Positions 16,411 to 23,997 of a stretch of 64,000 nucleotides of DNA are shown one piece after another; the stretch's first letter is position 1; each line of letters starts with the position of its first letter. This stretch comes from Pseudomonas nabeulensis (lineage in GTDB: Bacteria > Pseudomonadota > Gammaproteobacteria > Pseudomonadales > Pseudomonadaceae), in the NCBI RefSeq assembly GCF_004682045.1, contig NZ_QUZT01000015.1, forward strand, positions 47,455 to 111,454, given 5' to 3'. Under the pieces are notes generated by a model. The model searched no databases. It saw nothing but the letters and a program-made list of their open reading frames with translations, and was not told the origin of the DNA. Position numbers and translations under genes: made by a program.

Positions 16411-17745
16411 TTACAGGTCTACGGTAGGAATCTTGCGCGGCGCCATGAAGTACATCCAGGTCAGCGCGAGGAAGTACATCGCCGGGATCAGCGTGAACAA
16501 CACGGTGTAGTTGTTGTTCGTCACGGTGAGGATATGGCCGACGATCTGGGTCATGAACATGCCGCCGATGGCCGCGCACATGCCGCCGAAACCGAACACA
16601 GTGCTCATCATGTGCTTGGGCGTGTAGTCCATCACCAGGCTCCAGATATTCGCGGTCCAGGCCTGGTGCGCACCGATGGCCAGGGAGATGGCGAACACCG
16701 CGACCCACAGGTGGCTGGAACCGGCCGCCATGACCACGCCAACGATGCAGCAGGCAAACAGCAGCATCGACAGCAACCGCGCCTTGATCGAGTTCATGCC
16801 ACGGCCGATCAGGAATGACGACAGAATCCCGCCCCCCACGCTGCCGAAGTCGGCGGTCAGGTAGATGATGATCAGCGGAATGCCCATCTGGGTCACGTTG
16901 ATGCCCAGGTTGTATTGCTGGTTCAGGAACGGCGGCAGCCAATACAGGTAGAACCAGAACACCGGGGCGGTCAGCGCGTAGGCAATGGCGAACGCCCAGG
17001 TGCCGCGCATGCGCAGGATACGGCTGAACGGCACGCCCGGTTGTTCCGGTTCGGCTTGCTGTTGCACGTAGTCCAATTCGGATTGTTTAACGGTAGGGTG
17101 GTCTTCCGGGTTGTAGTACTTCAAGCCCCAGCACACCAGCCAGATCAACCCCAGTGCCGCCATGCACAGGAACGCCGCCTGCCAGCCCCATACGTGCAGG
17201 ATCAGCGGCAGCAGCATGGGCGTCATCATCGCGCCGACGTTGGTGCCGGCGTTGAAGATCCCGGTGGCCACTGCGCGCTCTCCGGCAGGGAACCACAACC
17301 GCGTGGTCTTGACGCAGGCCGGGTAGTTGGCGGCTTCGGTCAGCCCGAGGATAAAGCGACAGACCATAAAGCCCACCGCCGAGGTGGCCAAACCGTGGGC
17401 GCCGGTGGCCAGGCTCCACAGCAGCACGGCGCAGAAGAACACGCGCTTCACGCCGATGCGGTCGATCAAGCGGCCTTGCAGCACAAAGCCAATGGCATAG
17501 CCGACCTGGAACCAGAAGTTGATGTTGGCGTAGTCCATCGCCGTCCAGCTCATTTCCTTGGCGAGGATCGGCTGCATCACGCCCAGGGCTGCGCGGTCGA
17601 TGTAGTTCAGGGTGGTGGCGAAGAACACCAGGGCCAACATGCCCCAGCGAGTTTTACCCACGGCCAGGGCGCCGCGGATTTTATCGCCGATGCCGGCGTG
17701 CGGGGTGCCCGGGCGCGCGGCCAGGACGGTGTTTTGCAGAGGCAT
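16411..17745 (-). CDS. MFS transporter, anion:cation symporter family (probable quinate/shikimate or aromatic-acid uptake)
   Basis: 444 residues, twelve predicted membrane segments. ATTLNYIDRAALGVMQPIL in the first segment and AEAANYPACVKTTRLWFP after segment 4 are signatures of the ACS family (GudP, ExuT, PhtA), which imports organic anions with protons. It is divergent from quiC1 and shares with it a 209-bp region containing a PcaR-like box. Together with aroQ and the aroE-like gene this makes quinate, shikimate or dehydroshikimate the likely cargo (inference). Confidence 0.82.
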   Translation of the reverse strand: MPLQNTVLAARPGTPHAGIGDKIRGALAVGKTRWGMLALVFFATTLNYIDRAALGVMQPILAKEMSWTAMDYANINFWFQVGYAIGFVLQGRLIDRIGVKRVFFCAVLLWSLATGAHGLATSAVGFMVCRFILGLTEAANYPACVKTTRLWFPAGERAVATGIFNAGTNVGAMMTPMLLPLILHVWGWQAAFLCMAALGLIWLVCWGLKYYNPEDHPTVKQSELDYVQQQAEPEQPGVPFSRILRMRGTWAFAIAYALTAPVFWFYLYWLPPFLNQQYNLGINVTQMGIPLIIIYLTADFGSVGGGILSSFLIGRGMNSIKARLLSMLLFACCIVGVVMAAGSSHLWVAVFAISLAIGAHQAWTANIWSLVMDYTPKHMMSTVFGFGGMCAAIGGMFMTQIVGHILTVTNNNYTVLFTLIPAMYFLALTWMYFMAPRKIPTVDL

Positions 17746-17851
17746 GAGGTCGTACCCGTTTTTGAAATTTTTATGGTGTGTTCTGGGTCTTGTTACTGAA
17801 TCGATGGTGCGCAGCGGTTAAAAAATCGTCAATTCGCCAAATCGGCAAAGT

Positions 17852-17866
17852 GTTCGATAATCGCAC
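17852..17866. promoter_or_regulatory. PcaR-like operator GTTCGATAATCGCAC
   Basis: The 15-mer equals, as I recall it, the site reported for the IclR-type protocatechuate regulator PcaR in P. putida. It lies in the divergent promoter region of the MFS gene and quiC1. A copy with one mismatch occurs upstream of aroQ at 22080-22094. Confidence 0.6.
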
Positions 17867-17930
17867 CAAAAACTAACCGGTTCGTACATTTTAATTGCTG
17901 CCACTAGGCTGGGGGCGATAATTTGCCACA

Positions 17931-17938
17931 AACAACAA
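17931..17938 (+). promoter_or_regulatory. Hfq/Crc-type A-rich motif AACAACAA before quiC1
   Basis: The sequence fits the AANAANAA catabolite-activity motif used by Hfq with Crc in Pseudomonas. It ends 16 nt before the quiC1 ATG and just upstream of the GGGAG ribosome-binding site. Function is inferred from sequence and position. Confidence 0.45.
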
Positions 17939-17954
17939 TTGCCGGGAGTCGTCC

Positions 17955-19856
17955 ATGCAACGTTCCATTGCCACCGTTTCCTTGAGCGGCACCCTGCCGG
18001 AAAAACTCGAAGCCATTGCCGCCGCCGGGTTCGATGGGGTCGAGATCTTCGAAAACGACTTGTTGTATTACGACGGCAGTCCGCGAGAAGTTAGGCAGAT
18101 GTGCGCCGACCTGGGCATTGCCATCACCTTGTTCCAGCCGTTTCGCGACTTTGAAGGCTGCCGCCGCGACCGCCTGGCGCGCAACCTGGAACGGGCCGAG
18201 CGCAAATTTGACCTGATGCAAGAGCTGGGCACTGACCTGGTGCTGGTGTGCAGCAATGCGTCGGCCGATTGCGTCGGCGATGAACGGATTTTGCTGGATG
18301 ACTTGAGCCTGCTCGCCGAACACGCAGGCCGCCGTGGCGTGCGCATTGGCTATGAAGCGCTGGCCTGGGGCAAGCATGTGAACACCTGGCAACAGGTATG
18401 GAGCCTGGTGCGGCAGGTTGATCACCCGGCGCTCGGCGTGTTGCTCGACAGCTTCCACACCCTGTCCCTCAAGGGCGATCCGAGTGGGATTGCCCAGATC
18501 CCCGGCGACAAGATCTTCTTCGTGCAAATGGCCGACGCGCCGATTCTGGCCATGGATGTGCTGGAGTGGAGCCGGCATTTCCGCTGCTTCCCCGGCCAGG
18601 GTGAATTCGACTTGGCGGGCTTCCTCGCGCCGATCATCAAAAGTGGCTACACCGGTCCGCTGTCCCTGGAAATTTTCAACGACGGTTTCCGCGCTGCGCC
18701 AACCCGTGCCAACGCGGCAGATGGCCTGCGTTCCTTGTTGTATCTGGAAGAGAAAACCCGCGAACGTTTGCAGCAGGAAGCGCCCGCGCAACCGGTCGAG
18801 GTCCTGTTCGACACCCCGGCCGCCAGCGAGTACGACGGCATCGAATTCCTCGAATTCGCCGTGGACGAAAGCCTCGGCGCCAAGCTGACCCACTGGCTGG
18901 AGCGCCTGGGCTTCGTCAAGGCCGGGCAACACCGCTCCAAGAGCGTGAGCCTGTTGCGCCAGGGCGATATCAACCTGATCCTCAACTGCGAACCTTATTC
19001 CTTCGCCCACAACTTCTTCGAAGCCCACGGCCCGTCGTTGTGCGCCACGGCGGTGCGGGTCAAGGACAGCGCCAAGGCCCTGGAGCGGGCGGTGGCGTAC
19101 AAGGGCCAGCCCTATCGCGGCCTGGTCGGGCCCAACGAGCTGGAGTTGGCCGCCGTGCGTGCACCCGATGGCAGCCTGATTTACCTGGTGGACCAAAACG
19201 AGGGCGGCCTGTACGACACCGACTTCAACTTGCAGGCGAGCACGGCCTCCAGCGGCGGCCTGCTGCGCATCGACCATATGGCCATGGCCCTGCCGGCCGA
19301 CAGCCTCGACAGTTGGGTGCTGTTCTACAAGAGCCTGCTGGATTTCGAAGCCGATGACGAAGTGGTGCTGCCTGATCCCTACGGCCTGGTGAAAAGCCGT
19401 GCGCTGCGCAGCCGTTGCAGCTCGATCCGCCTGCCGCTGAATATTTCCGAGAACCGCAACACCGCCATTTCCCACGCGCTGTCGAGCTATCGCGGCTCGG
19501 GTGTGCACCACATTGCCTTCGACTGCACGGACATTTTCGCCGAGGTGCGCCGGGCCAAAGAGGCTGGCGTGCCGCTGCTGGATATCCCGCTCAACTATTA
19601 CGACGACCTGGCGGCGCGCTTCGATTTTGACGATGAGTTTCTCAGCGAACTGGCGTACTACAACGTGCTGTACGACCGCGACGCCCAGGGCGGTGAGTTG
19701 TTTCACGTGTACACCGAGCCGTTCGAAGGGCGGTTTTTCTTCGAGATCATCCAGCGCAAGAACGGTTATGCCGGTTATGGCGCGGCCAATGTGGCGGTGC
19801 GCCTGGCCGCCATGGCCAAATCCCGCAGCGGCGCGGTTCGCCAGGCACGTTTATAA
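17955..19856 (+). CDS. quiC1: 3-dehydroshikimate dehydratase, sugar isomerase/HPPD-like fusion
   Basis: 633 residues in two parts. Residues 1-270 form a xylose-isomerase-like TIM barrel (IATVSLSGTLPEKLEAIAAAG, FDGVEIFENDLLYY; later DSFHTLSLKGD and FFVQMADAPIL with metal ligands). Residues about 285-620 form a pair of vicinal-oxygen-chelate modules like 4-hydroxyphenylpyruvate dioxygenase (IDHMAMALPAD, GVHHIAFDC, and FFEIIQRKNGY with the last Glu ligand). The fusion is known in pseudomonads as QuiC1, which converts 3-dehydroshikimate to protocatechuate, the last step of quinate/shikimate breakdown before ring cleavage. The C-terminal half is not thought to act as a normal dioxygenase. GGGAG precedes the ATG. 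Confidence 0.92.
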   Translation: MQRSIATVSLSGTLPEKLEAIAAAGFDGVEIFENDLLYYDGSPREVRQMCADLGIAITLFQPFRDFEGCRRDRLARNLERAERKFDLMQELGTDLVLVCSNASADCVGDERILLDDLSLLAEHAGRRGVRIGYEALAWGKHVNTWQQVWSLVRQVDHPALGVLLDSFHTLSLKGDPSGIAQIPGDKIFFVQMADAPILAMDVLEWSRHFRCFPGQGEFDLAGFLAPIIKSGYTGPLSLEIFNDGFRAAPTRANAADGLRSLLYLEEKTRERLQQEAPAQPVEVLFDTPAASEYDGIEFLEFAVDESLGAKLTHWLERLGFVKAGQHRSKSVSLLRQGDINLILNCEPYSFAHNFFEAHGPSLCATAVRVKDSAKALERAVAYKGQPYRGLVGPNELELAAVRAPDGSLIYLVDQNEGGLYDTDFNLQASTASSGGLLRIDHMAMALPADSLDSWVLFYKSLLDFEADDEVVLPDPYGLVKSRALRSRCSSIRLPLNISENRNTAISHALSSYRGSGVHHIAFDCTDIFAEVRRAKEAGVPLLDIPLNYYDDLAARFDFDDEFLSELAYYNVLYDRDAQGGELFHVYTEPFEGRFFFEIIQRKNGYAGYGAANVAVRLAAMAKSRSGAVRQARL

Positions 19857-19933
19857 GGGCAGGGGAGGTGCTTCCTTCGGGGAGCATCGCGGCCCATAAT
19901 CACCGCCTGCATAACACTGGCCGTGAGCGCACC

Positions 19934-20575
19934 ATGACCTCCGAGGCACCCCGCAAGAGTCGTAAGAACAATCCGGAAAAGACCCGCGAAAACATACTCC
20001 AGGAAGCCATCGTCGAGTTTGTCCAGCAGGGCCTTTCCGGCGCCCGCGTGGACGCCATCGCCGAGCGCATCCACACCTCCAAGCGCATGATCTATTACTA
20101 CTTCGGCAGCAAGGAGCAGTTGTACGTCGAGGTGCTGGAGAAGCTCTACGGCGATATCCGCAACACCGAAACCCGCATGAACCTCACCGCCCTGGAGCCC
20201 CGCGAAGCGATCCGGCGCCTGGTGGAATTCACCTTTGATCACCATGACCAGAATGTGGATTTTGTGCGCATCGTCAGCATCGAAAATATCCACAATGCCG
20301 AGTACGTAAAGCGCACCAACACCATCAAGGCGATGAACAGCAAAATCCTTGAAGGGCTGGGGGAAACCTTGCGCCGTGGCGCCGAGCTGGGCTTGTTCCG
20401 GGAAGGGCTGGAACCGTTGGACGTGCACCTGCTGATCAACTCATTCAGCTTTTACCGGGTGTCGAACCGGCATACGTTCAGTGAGATCTTTCAGATCGAA
20501 CTGTCGGATGAGGCGATCAAGCAGCGGCATCGGGAGATGATTTGTGAGTCGGTGATGCGGTATCTCCAAGCCTGA
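19934..20575 (+). CDS. TetR/AcrR family regulator of the quinate cluster (probable)
   Basis: 213 residues. The N-terminal HTH is ILQEAIVEFVQQGLSGARVDAIAERIHTSKRMIYYYFGSKEQLY, split across helices 1-4 as in TetR proteins. The C-terminal ligand domain has NVDFVRIVSIENIHNAEYVK. Many residues fit the TetR_C subfamily that accompanies catabolic genes. It lies 77 nt after quiC1 on the same strand, so it is probably cotranscribed and autoregulated. Its effector could be shikimate, quinate or an intermediate (inference). Confidence 0.82.
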   Translation: MTSEAPRKSRKNNPEKTRENILQEAIVEFVQQGLSGARVDAIAERIHTSKRMIYYYFGSKEQLYVEVLEKLYGDIRNTETRMNLTALEPREAIRRLVEFTFDHHDQNVDFVRIVSIENIHNAEYVKRTNTIKAMNSKILEGLGETLRRGAELGLFREGLEPLDVHLLINSFSFYRVSNRHTFSEIFQIELSDEAIKQRHREMICESVMRYLQA

Positions 20576-20597
20576 GACCTCAAGTTGGAATGCATTC

Positions 20598-20694
20598 AAA
20601 ATGTGGGAGGGGGCTTGCCCCCGATAGCGGTGGATCAGTCAGCTTATCTATTGCTGACCCACTGTCATCGGGGGCAAGCCCCCTCCCACATTTT
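20598..20694. repeat. REP doublet (REPIN), TGTGGGAGGGGG family
   Basis: The arms are AAAATGTGGGAGGGGGCTTG and its complement, with a partly palindromic spacer (GATCAGTCAGC / GCTGACCCAC). It lies between convergent tetR and aroE-like genes. Confidence 0.9.
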
Positions 20695-20711
20695 AAATTT
20701 CATTTTGCCAG

Positions 20712-21560
20712 TCAGGTATTCATGCTCTGAAAGTGCGCCAGCATCCTCTGCGCATCCGCCACTTCCCCACTGAACAACTCAAACGCCTTCACCGCCTGGA
20801 ACACCGCCATATTCCCCCCATCCAGCGTACGACACCCCAACGCCCGCGCGTCGCGCAGCAGTTGGGTCTCCAGCGGGAAATACACGATCTCCGCCACCCA
20901 TAACTCAGCGCGCAAAAAGCCCGCTGGCACCGGCGTACCCGGCAACTTGGCCATGCCCATCGGCGTGGTGTTCACCAACCCATCGGCCTCGGCCATGGCG
21001 TTTTCCAGGTGCTTGCCGACTTGAGCGCGGCCGCTGCCAAAACGCTGTGCAAGGTTATCCACCAGGTCGTGGGCGCGGGCCAGGTCCACGTCGAAAATAC
21101 TCAGCTGCTCCACACCTTCGGCCAACAGGGCATGAGCCACCGCCGCACCCGCACCGCCGGCGCCCATCTGCACCACGCGTTGGCGGGCTGCATCATTCAA
21201 GTTGCGCCGAAAACCTTCGGCAAAACCCAGGCAGTCGGTGTTGTGGCCGATACGTTTGCCGTCCTTGAACACCACCGTGTTGACTGCACCAATGCCCCGC
21301 GCCTCGTCGGACAAGTCATCCAACAACGGTAGGATCGCCTGCTTGCATGGGTAGGTAATGTTCAGTCCGGTAAAGCGCATCAACTCGGCGGCGTCCAGCA
21401 GGTCGGGCAGGGCGTTGAGGTCCAAGTGCAGGGGCTCAAGGTCGATCAGGCGATACAGGTAGCGCAGGCCTTGGGCGTCACCTTCCTGTTCATGCAGGGC
21501 GGGGGTGCGGGACGCCTGGATGCCGGAGCCGATCAGGCCCGCGAGAATGCGCGGCTTCAT
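20712..21560 (-). CDS. Shikimate dehydrogenase-like enzyme (RifI2-type AroE paralogue)
   Basis: 282 residues. The catalytic Lys is in LNITYPCKQ and the catalytic Asp in GHNTDCLGF. The NAD(P) loop is [16 protein letters not shown]. The substrate loop reads [14 protein letters not shown] where biosynthetic AroE has a GxPIxHSxSP pattern, which places it with the catabolic RifI2-like class of P. putida rather than housekeeping aroE. Such enzymes oxidise shikimate, or weakly quinate, to the dehydro acid. The second loop Ser is replaced by Thr. Its start overlaps the aroQ stop by 4 nt. The pair should produce 3-dehydroshikimate for QuiC1. Confidence 0.85.
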   Translation of the reverse strand: MKPRILAGLIGSGIQASRTPALHEQEGDAQGLRYLYRLIDLEPLHLDLNALPDLLDAAELMRFTGLNITYPCKQAILPLLDDLSDEARGIGAVNTVVFKDGKRIGHNTDCLGFAEGFRRNLNDAARQRVVQMGAGGAGAAVAHALLAEGVEQLSIFDVDLARAHDLVDNLAQRFGSGRAQVGKHLENAMAEADGLVNTTPMGMAKLPGTPVPAGFLRAELWVAEIVYFPLETQLLRDARALGCRTLDGGNMAVFQAVKAFELFSGEVADAQRMLAHFQSMNT

Positions 21561-21997
21561 GCCTTCAACACCTGGCTGAAATGCTCCAGGGCGAGGTGGT
21601 AGCCATGACTGCCGAACCCAGCCAATACGGCTTTGGCGATAGGCGACACAAACGAGTGATGCCGGAACGCTTCACGGGCATGCACGTTGGATAAATGCAC
21701 TTCGATCACCGGCACTTCACTGGCGACCAGCGCATCGCGAATGGCGACGGAGGTGTGGGTCCAGGCCGCCGGGTTGATCACGATACCGGCGCATCGGCCG
21801 CGGGCGCCGTGGATCCAGTCCAGCAATTCGCCCTCGTGATTGGTCTGGCGAAATTCGATTTTCAGGCCGAGTTGCTCAGCACTGCGACCGCACAGGGCGG
21901 CGACATCGGCCAGGGTTTCATGGCCGTAGGTGGCGGGTTCGCGGGTGCCGAGCAGGTTGAGGTTGGGGCCATTGAGTACCAGCACGATTGGCGGCAT
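21557..21997 (-). CDS. aroQ: Type II 3-dehydroquinate dehydratase
   Basis: 146 residues, the usual length for the dodecameric type II enzyme. [15 protein letters not shown] carries the active-site Arg and Tyr, [16 protein letters not shown] the substrate-binding Asn and His region, and [17 protein letters not shown] the His/Ser/Arg set. It interconverts 3-dehydroquinate and 3-dehydroshikimate. Its place beside a catabolic AroE-like gene and quiC1 suggests a dissimilatory copy. GGAGA lies 8 nt before the ATG, and a PcaR-like box is 83 nt upstream. Confidence 0.92.
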   Translation of the reverse strand: MPPIVLVLNGPNLNLLGTREPATYGHETLADVAALCGRSAEQLGLKIEFRQTNHEGELLDWIHGARGRCAGIVINPAAWTHTSVAIRDALVASEVPVIEVHLSNVHAREAFRHHSFVSPIAKAVLAGFGSHGYHLALEHFSQVLKA

Positions 21998-22079
21998 TGA
22001 GGGATCTCCACAGTTCTTGTTAGTTGTGCGGATAAAATGTACTGAATGGTTAATTTGGTCAATTGGCCCAGGAATATCT

Positions 22080-22094
22080 GTTCGATTATCGAAC
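22080..22094. promoter_or_regulatory. PcaR-like operator upstream of aroQ (one mismatch)
   Basis: GTTCGATTATCGAAC is a near-perfect palindrome. Its complement GTTCGATAATCGAAC differs at one base from the box at 17852. It sits between aroQ and the divergent hasI gene. Confidence 0.55.
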
Positions 22095-22124
22095 CCTTAT
22101 CAAGGGCGCGGATCGGATTAGATA

Positions 22125-22143
22125 TCAATTGAAAATCATTCTC
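22125..22143. promoter_or_regulatory. Fur-box-like sequence upstream of hasI
   Basis: TCAATTGAAAATCATTCTC matches the 19-bp Fur consensus at about 13 positions, including 11 of the last 13. It lies about 50 nt before the hasI start, where iron control of the heme locus would be expected. Confidence 0.55.
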
Positions 22144-22193
22144 GACAACGCTTAAGATGCCCGCCTGTTTCCTTTACATTCCAGGGAGTCGGT

Positions 22194-22715
22194 TTGTCGG
22201 ACGTGGATCTCAAAGGCCTGTTTCTCAAGCATGCCGATACCCTGCGCGGGTATCTGGCGCGCAAGGTACGGGACCCGCAGTTGGCCGCAGACCTGGTGCA
22301 GGAGAGCTTCCTGCGCCTGGCGGAAAAACCGGCCGGCGAGCGCATCGACAACTCCCAGGGCTATCTCTATCGAACGGCGAGCAATCTGCTGATCGACCAT
22401 ATTCGCCAGGAAGCGCGGCGCAAGACAGACTCCGTGCCCCACGAGGCGCTGGCCGAGATTGAAGATGAAGTGGCCGGGTTGGAGGCTCAGGCAATGGCGC
22501 AGCAACAGCGACTGGCATTGAAGCAGGCTCTGGCGGAATTGCCGGAACGCACCCAGCAGATTTTCCGTCTTAACCGCATCGAAGGCATGACCCACGCCCA
22601 GGTCGCCCGGCACCTGGACATTTCCGACAGCTCCGTGCAAAAGCATCTGGCCAAGGCCCTGGCCTATGTGATGCAGCGCCTGCAGGACGGCGAGGTGGCA
22701 TCATCCGACGAATGA
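22194..22715 (+). CDS. hasI: ECF sigma factor HasI (FecI type)
   Basis: 173 residues with sigma region 2 (FLKHADTLRGYLARKVRDPQLAADLVQESFLRLAE and YLYRTASNLLIDHIRQE) and region 4 (LPERTQQIFRLNRIEGMTHAQVARHLDISDSSVQKHLAKAL). It is of the iron-starvation class. It starts with TTG behind AGGGAG, and a GTG three codons later is an alternative. It is followed by the anti-sigma gene hasS and the receptor hasR, the standard cell-surface signalling order. It should direct transcription of hasR onward when heme-loaded HasA binds HasR. Confidence 0.88.
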   Translation: MSDVDLKGLFLKHADTLRGYLARKVRDPQLAADLVQESFLRLAEKPAGERIDNSQGYLYRTASNLLIDHIRQEARRKTDSVPHEALAEIEDEVAGLEAQAMAQQQRLALKQALAELPERTQQIFRLNRIEGMTHAQVARHLDISDSSVQKHLAKALAYVMQRLQDGEVASSDE

Positions 22716-22778
22716 ATTACCGAAATACGCCAGGTCAGACGTCACAGCGTTACATAACGAAAAATTCGAGATTCACAC

Positions 22779-23777
22779 GTGAATAGCCAGGGTCCGCAAC
22801 AGCACAGCATTACCGAGGCGGCCGCCGACTGGGCGGTGCGCCTGCACGCCGGTGCCCTGACCGACCAGGAGCAGGCCGAGCTGCGCCAGTGGATCGCCCG
22901 CGACAGCCGCCACGAAGCCGCGTTGCGCTTTGCCGAGCAGACGTGGGCGGCGTTGGGCGAAGTGCATAAAGACGAACCGGTGCACCGCCGGCGCCCGGCG
23001 TCCACGGTGATGCCTGTGCGTCGCTCCAAGCGGCGAAGGCCCTGGCAGCGGGCAGCCGCCGTGGCGTTGGTCGTGGTGGTGGCGGGCGTTGGCTGGCTGC
23101 GCGGCCCGGACGTGGTGCTGCGCCTGCAAGCCGACTACGTCACCCAGAAGGGCGAAGTGCGCACGGTGCAGTTGGCCGATGGCAGCCAGGTGGAGCTGGA
23201 TTCCGACAGCGCCATCCGCCTGGAGTACGACGGTGTGCAGCGGCGCGTCAGCCTGATCCAGGGCTCGGCGATTTTTGACGTGGCGCCCATGGTCGGCCAG
23301 GAAACCCGGCCGTTCGTGGTGCAGAGCGCCGGCGGGCAAACGCGTGCGCTGGGCACCCGATTTGTGGTGGCGCGCGAGGACGACAGCCAGGCCTGGGTCG
23401 GCATGTTGGCGCACAGTGTCGAGATTTCACTGCCTACCCAACCGAAAAAAGGCGCGGCCGCCCGCGTGCTCAAGGAAGGCCAGGCGGCACGCTACAGCCC
23501 GCAGGAAGGCATCGTGCCCCTCGATCAATTCGATGTGGAACGTGCCACCAGTTGGCGGCGTGGTGTGCTGATTTTTGATCGGCAACCGCTGGCCAAGGTG
23601 GTCGAGCAGCTTAATCACTACCGCCCCGGACGCGTGGTGTTGACTGACTCGGCCCTGGGCGAGCGTGAAGTCAGCGGCGTGTTCCGCCTGGACATGCTCG
23701 ACACCGCCCTCGCGACCCTGACCCAGGAACTCCAGGTGCAACGCCTGGACCTGGCCGGCCTCAGCCTGATCTATTGA
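22779..23777 (+). CDS. hasS: FecR-family anti-sigma regulator HasS
   Basis: 332 residues. The cytoplasmic part (residues 1-85) has AADWAVRLHAGALTDQEQAELRQWIARDSRHEAALRFAE, the sigma-binding DUF4880 domain. One membrane segment (residues about 90-107, AVALVVVVAGVGWL) follows. The periplasmic FecR domain contains TQKGEVRTVQLADGSQVELDSDSAIRL, and the C-terminal part should meet the HasR signalling domain. It starts with GTG without a strong SD. It holds HasI inactive until heme signal arrives (known for the Serratia pair). Confidence 0.88.
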   Translation: MNSQGPQQHSITEAAADWAVRLHAGALTDQEQAELRQWIARDSRHEAALRFAEQTWAALGEVHKDEPVHRRRPASTVMPVRRSKRRRPWQRAAAVALVVVVAGVGWLRGPDVVLRLQADYVTQKGEVRTVQLADGSQVELDSDSAIRLEYDGVQRRVSLIQGSAIFDVAPMVGQETRPFVVQSAGGQTRALGTRFVVAREDDSQAWVGMLAHSVEISLPTQPKKGAAARVLKEGQAARYSPQEGIVPLDQFDVERATSWRRGVLIFDRQPLAKVVEQLNHYRPGRVVLTDSALGEREVSGVFRLDMLDTALATLTQELQVQRLDLAGLSLIY

Positions 23778-23784
23778 TTCTCCC

Positions 23785-23886
23785 CTGTAGGAGCGAGCTT
23801 GCTCGCGAAGAACCTCAACGATAACGCGTACATCCAGGATGAGCGCGTCGTCTACGAGTTCTTCGCGAGCAAGCTCGCTCCTACAG
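23785..23886. repeat. REP doublet, CTGTAGGAGCGAGCTTGCTC family
   Basis: The arms CTGTAGGAGCGAGCTTGCTC and complement extend to GCGAAGAAC / TCTTCGC. It is a third REP family, found only here in the window, between hasS and hasR. Confidence 0.9.
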
Positions 23887-23997
23887 GTATTTAAAAAACT
23901 TTCAAAAAATTCTTACTGACTTCCTGCGCGTCGCACGTCTTGCTAGGTGAGAAGCATTCGCATAAACAAAAAATCGCTTAGCGCAGGGAAACCAGCA

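Noticed and set aside
17904..19706. Long minus-strand open frame (about 600 codons) opposite quiC1
   Set aside because: It is the antisense shadow of a high-GC gene. The plus-strand frame has clear domains and the minus one has none.
17955..19856. 4-hydroxyphenylpyruvate dioxygenase (hppD)
   Set aside because: The C-terminal half is HPPD-like, but an N-terminal sugar-isomerase barrel is fused to it and the neighbours are quinate genes, which is the QuiC1 pattern.
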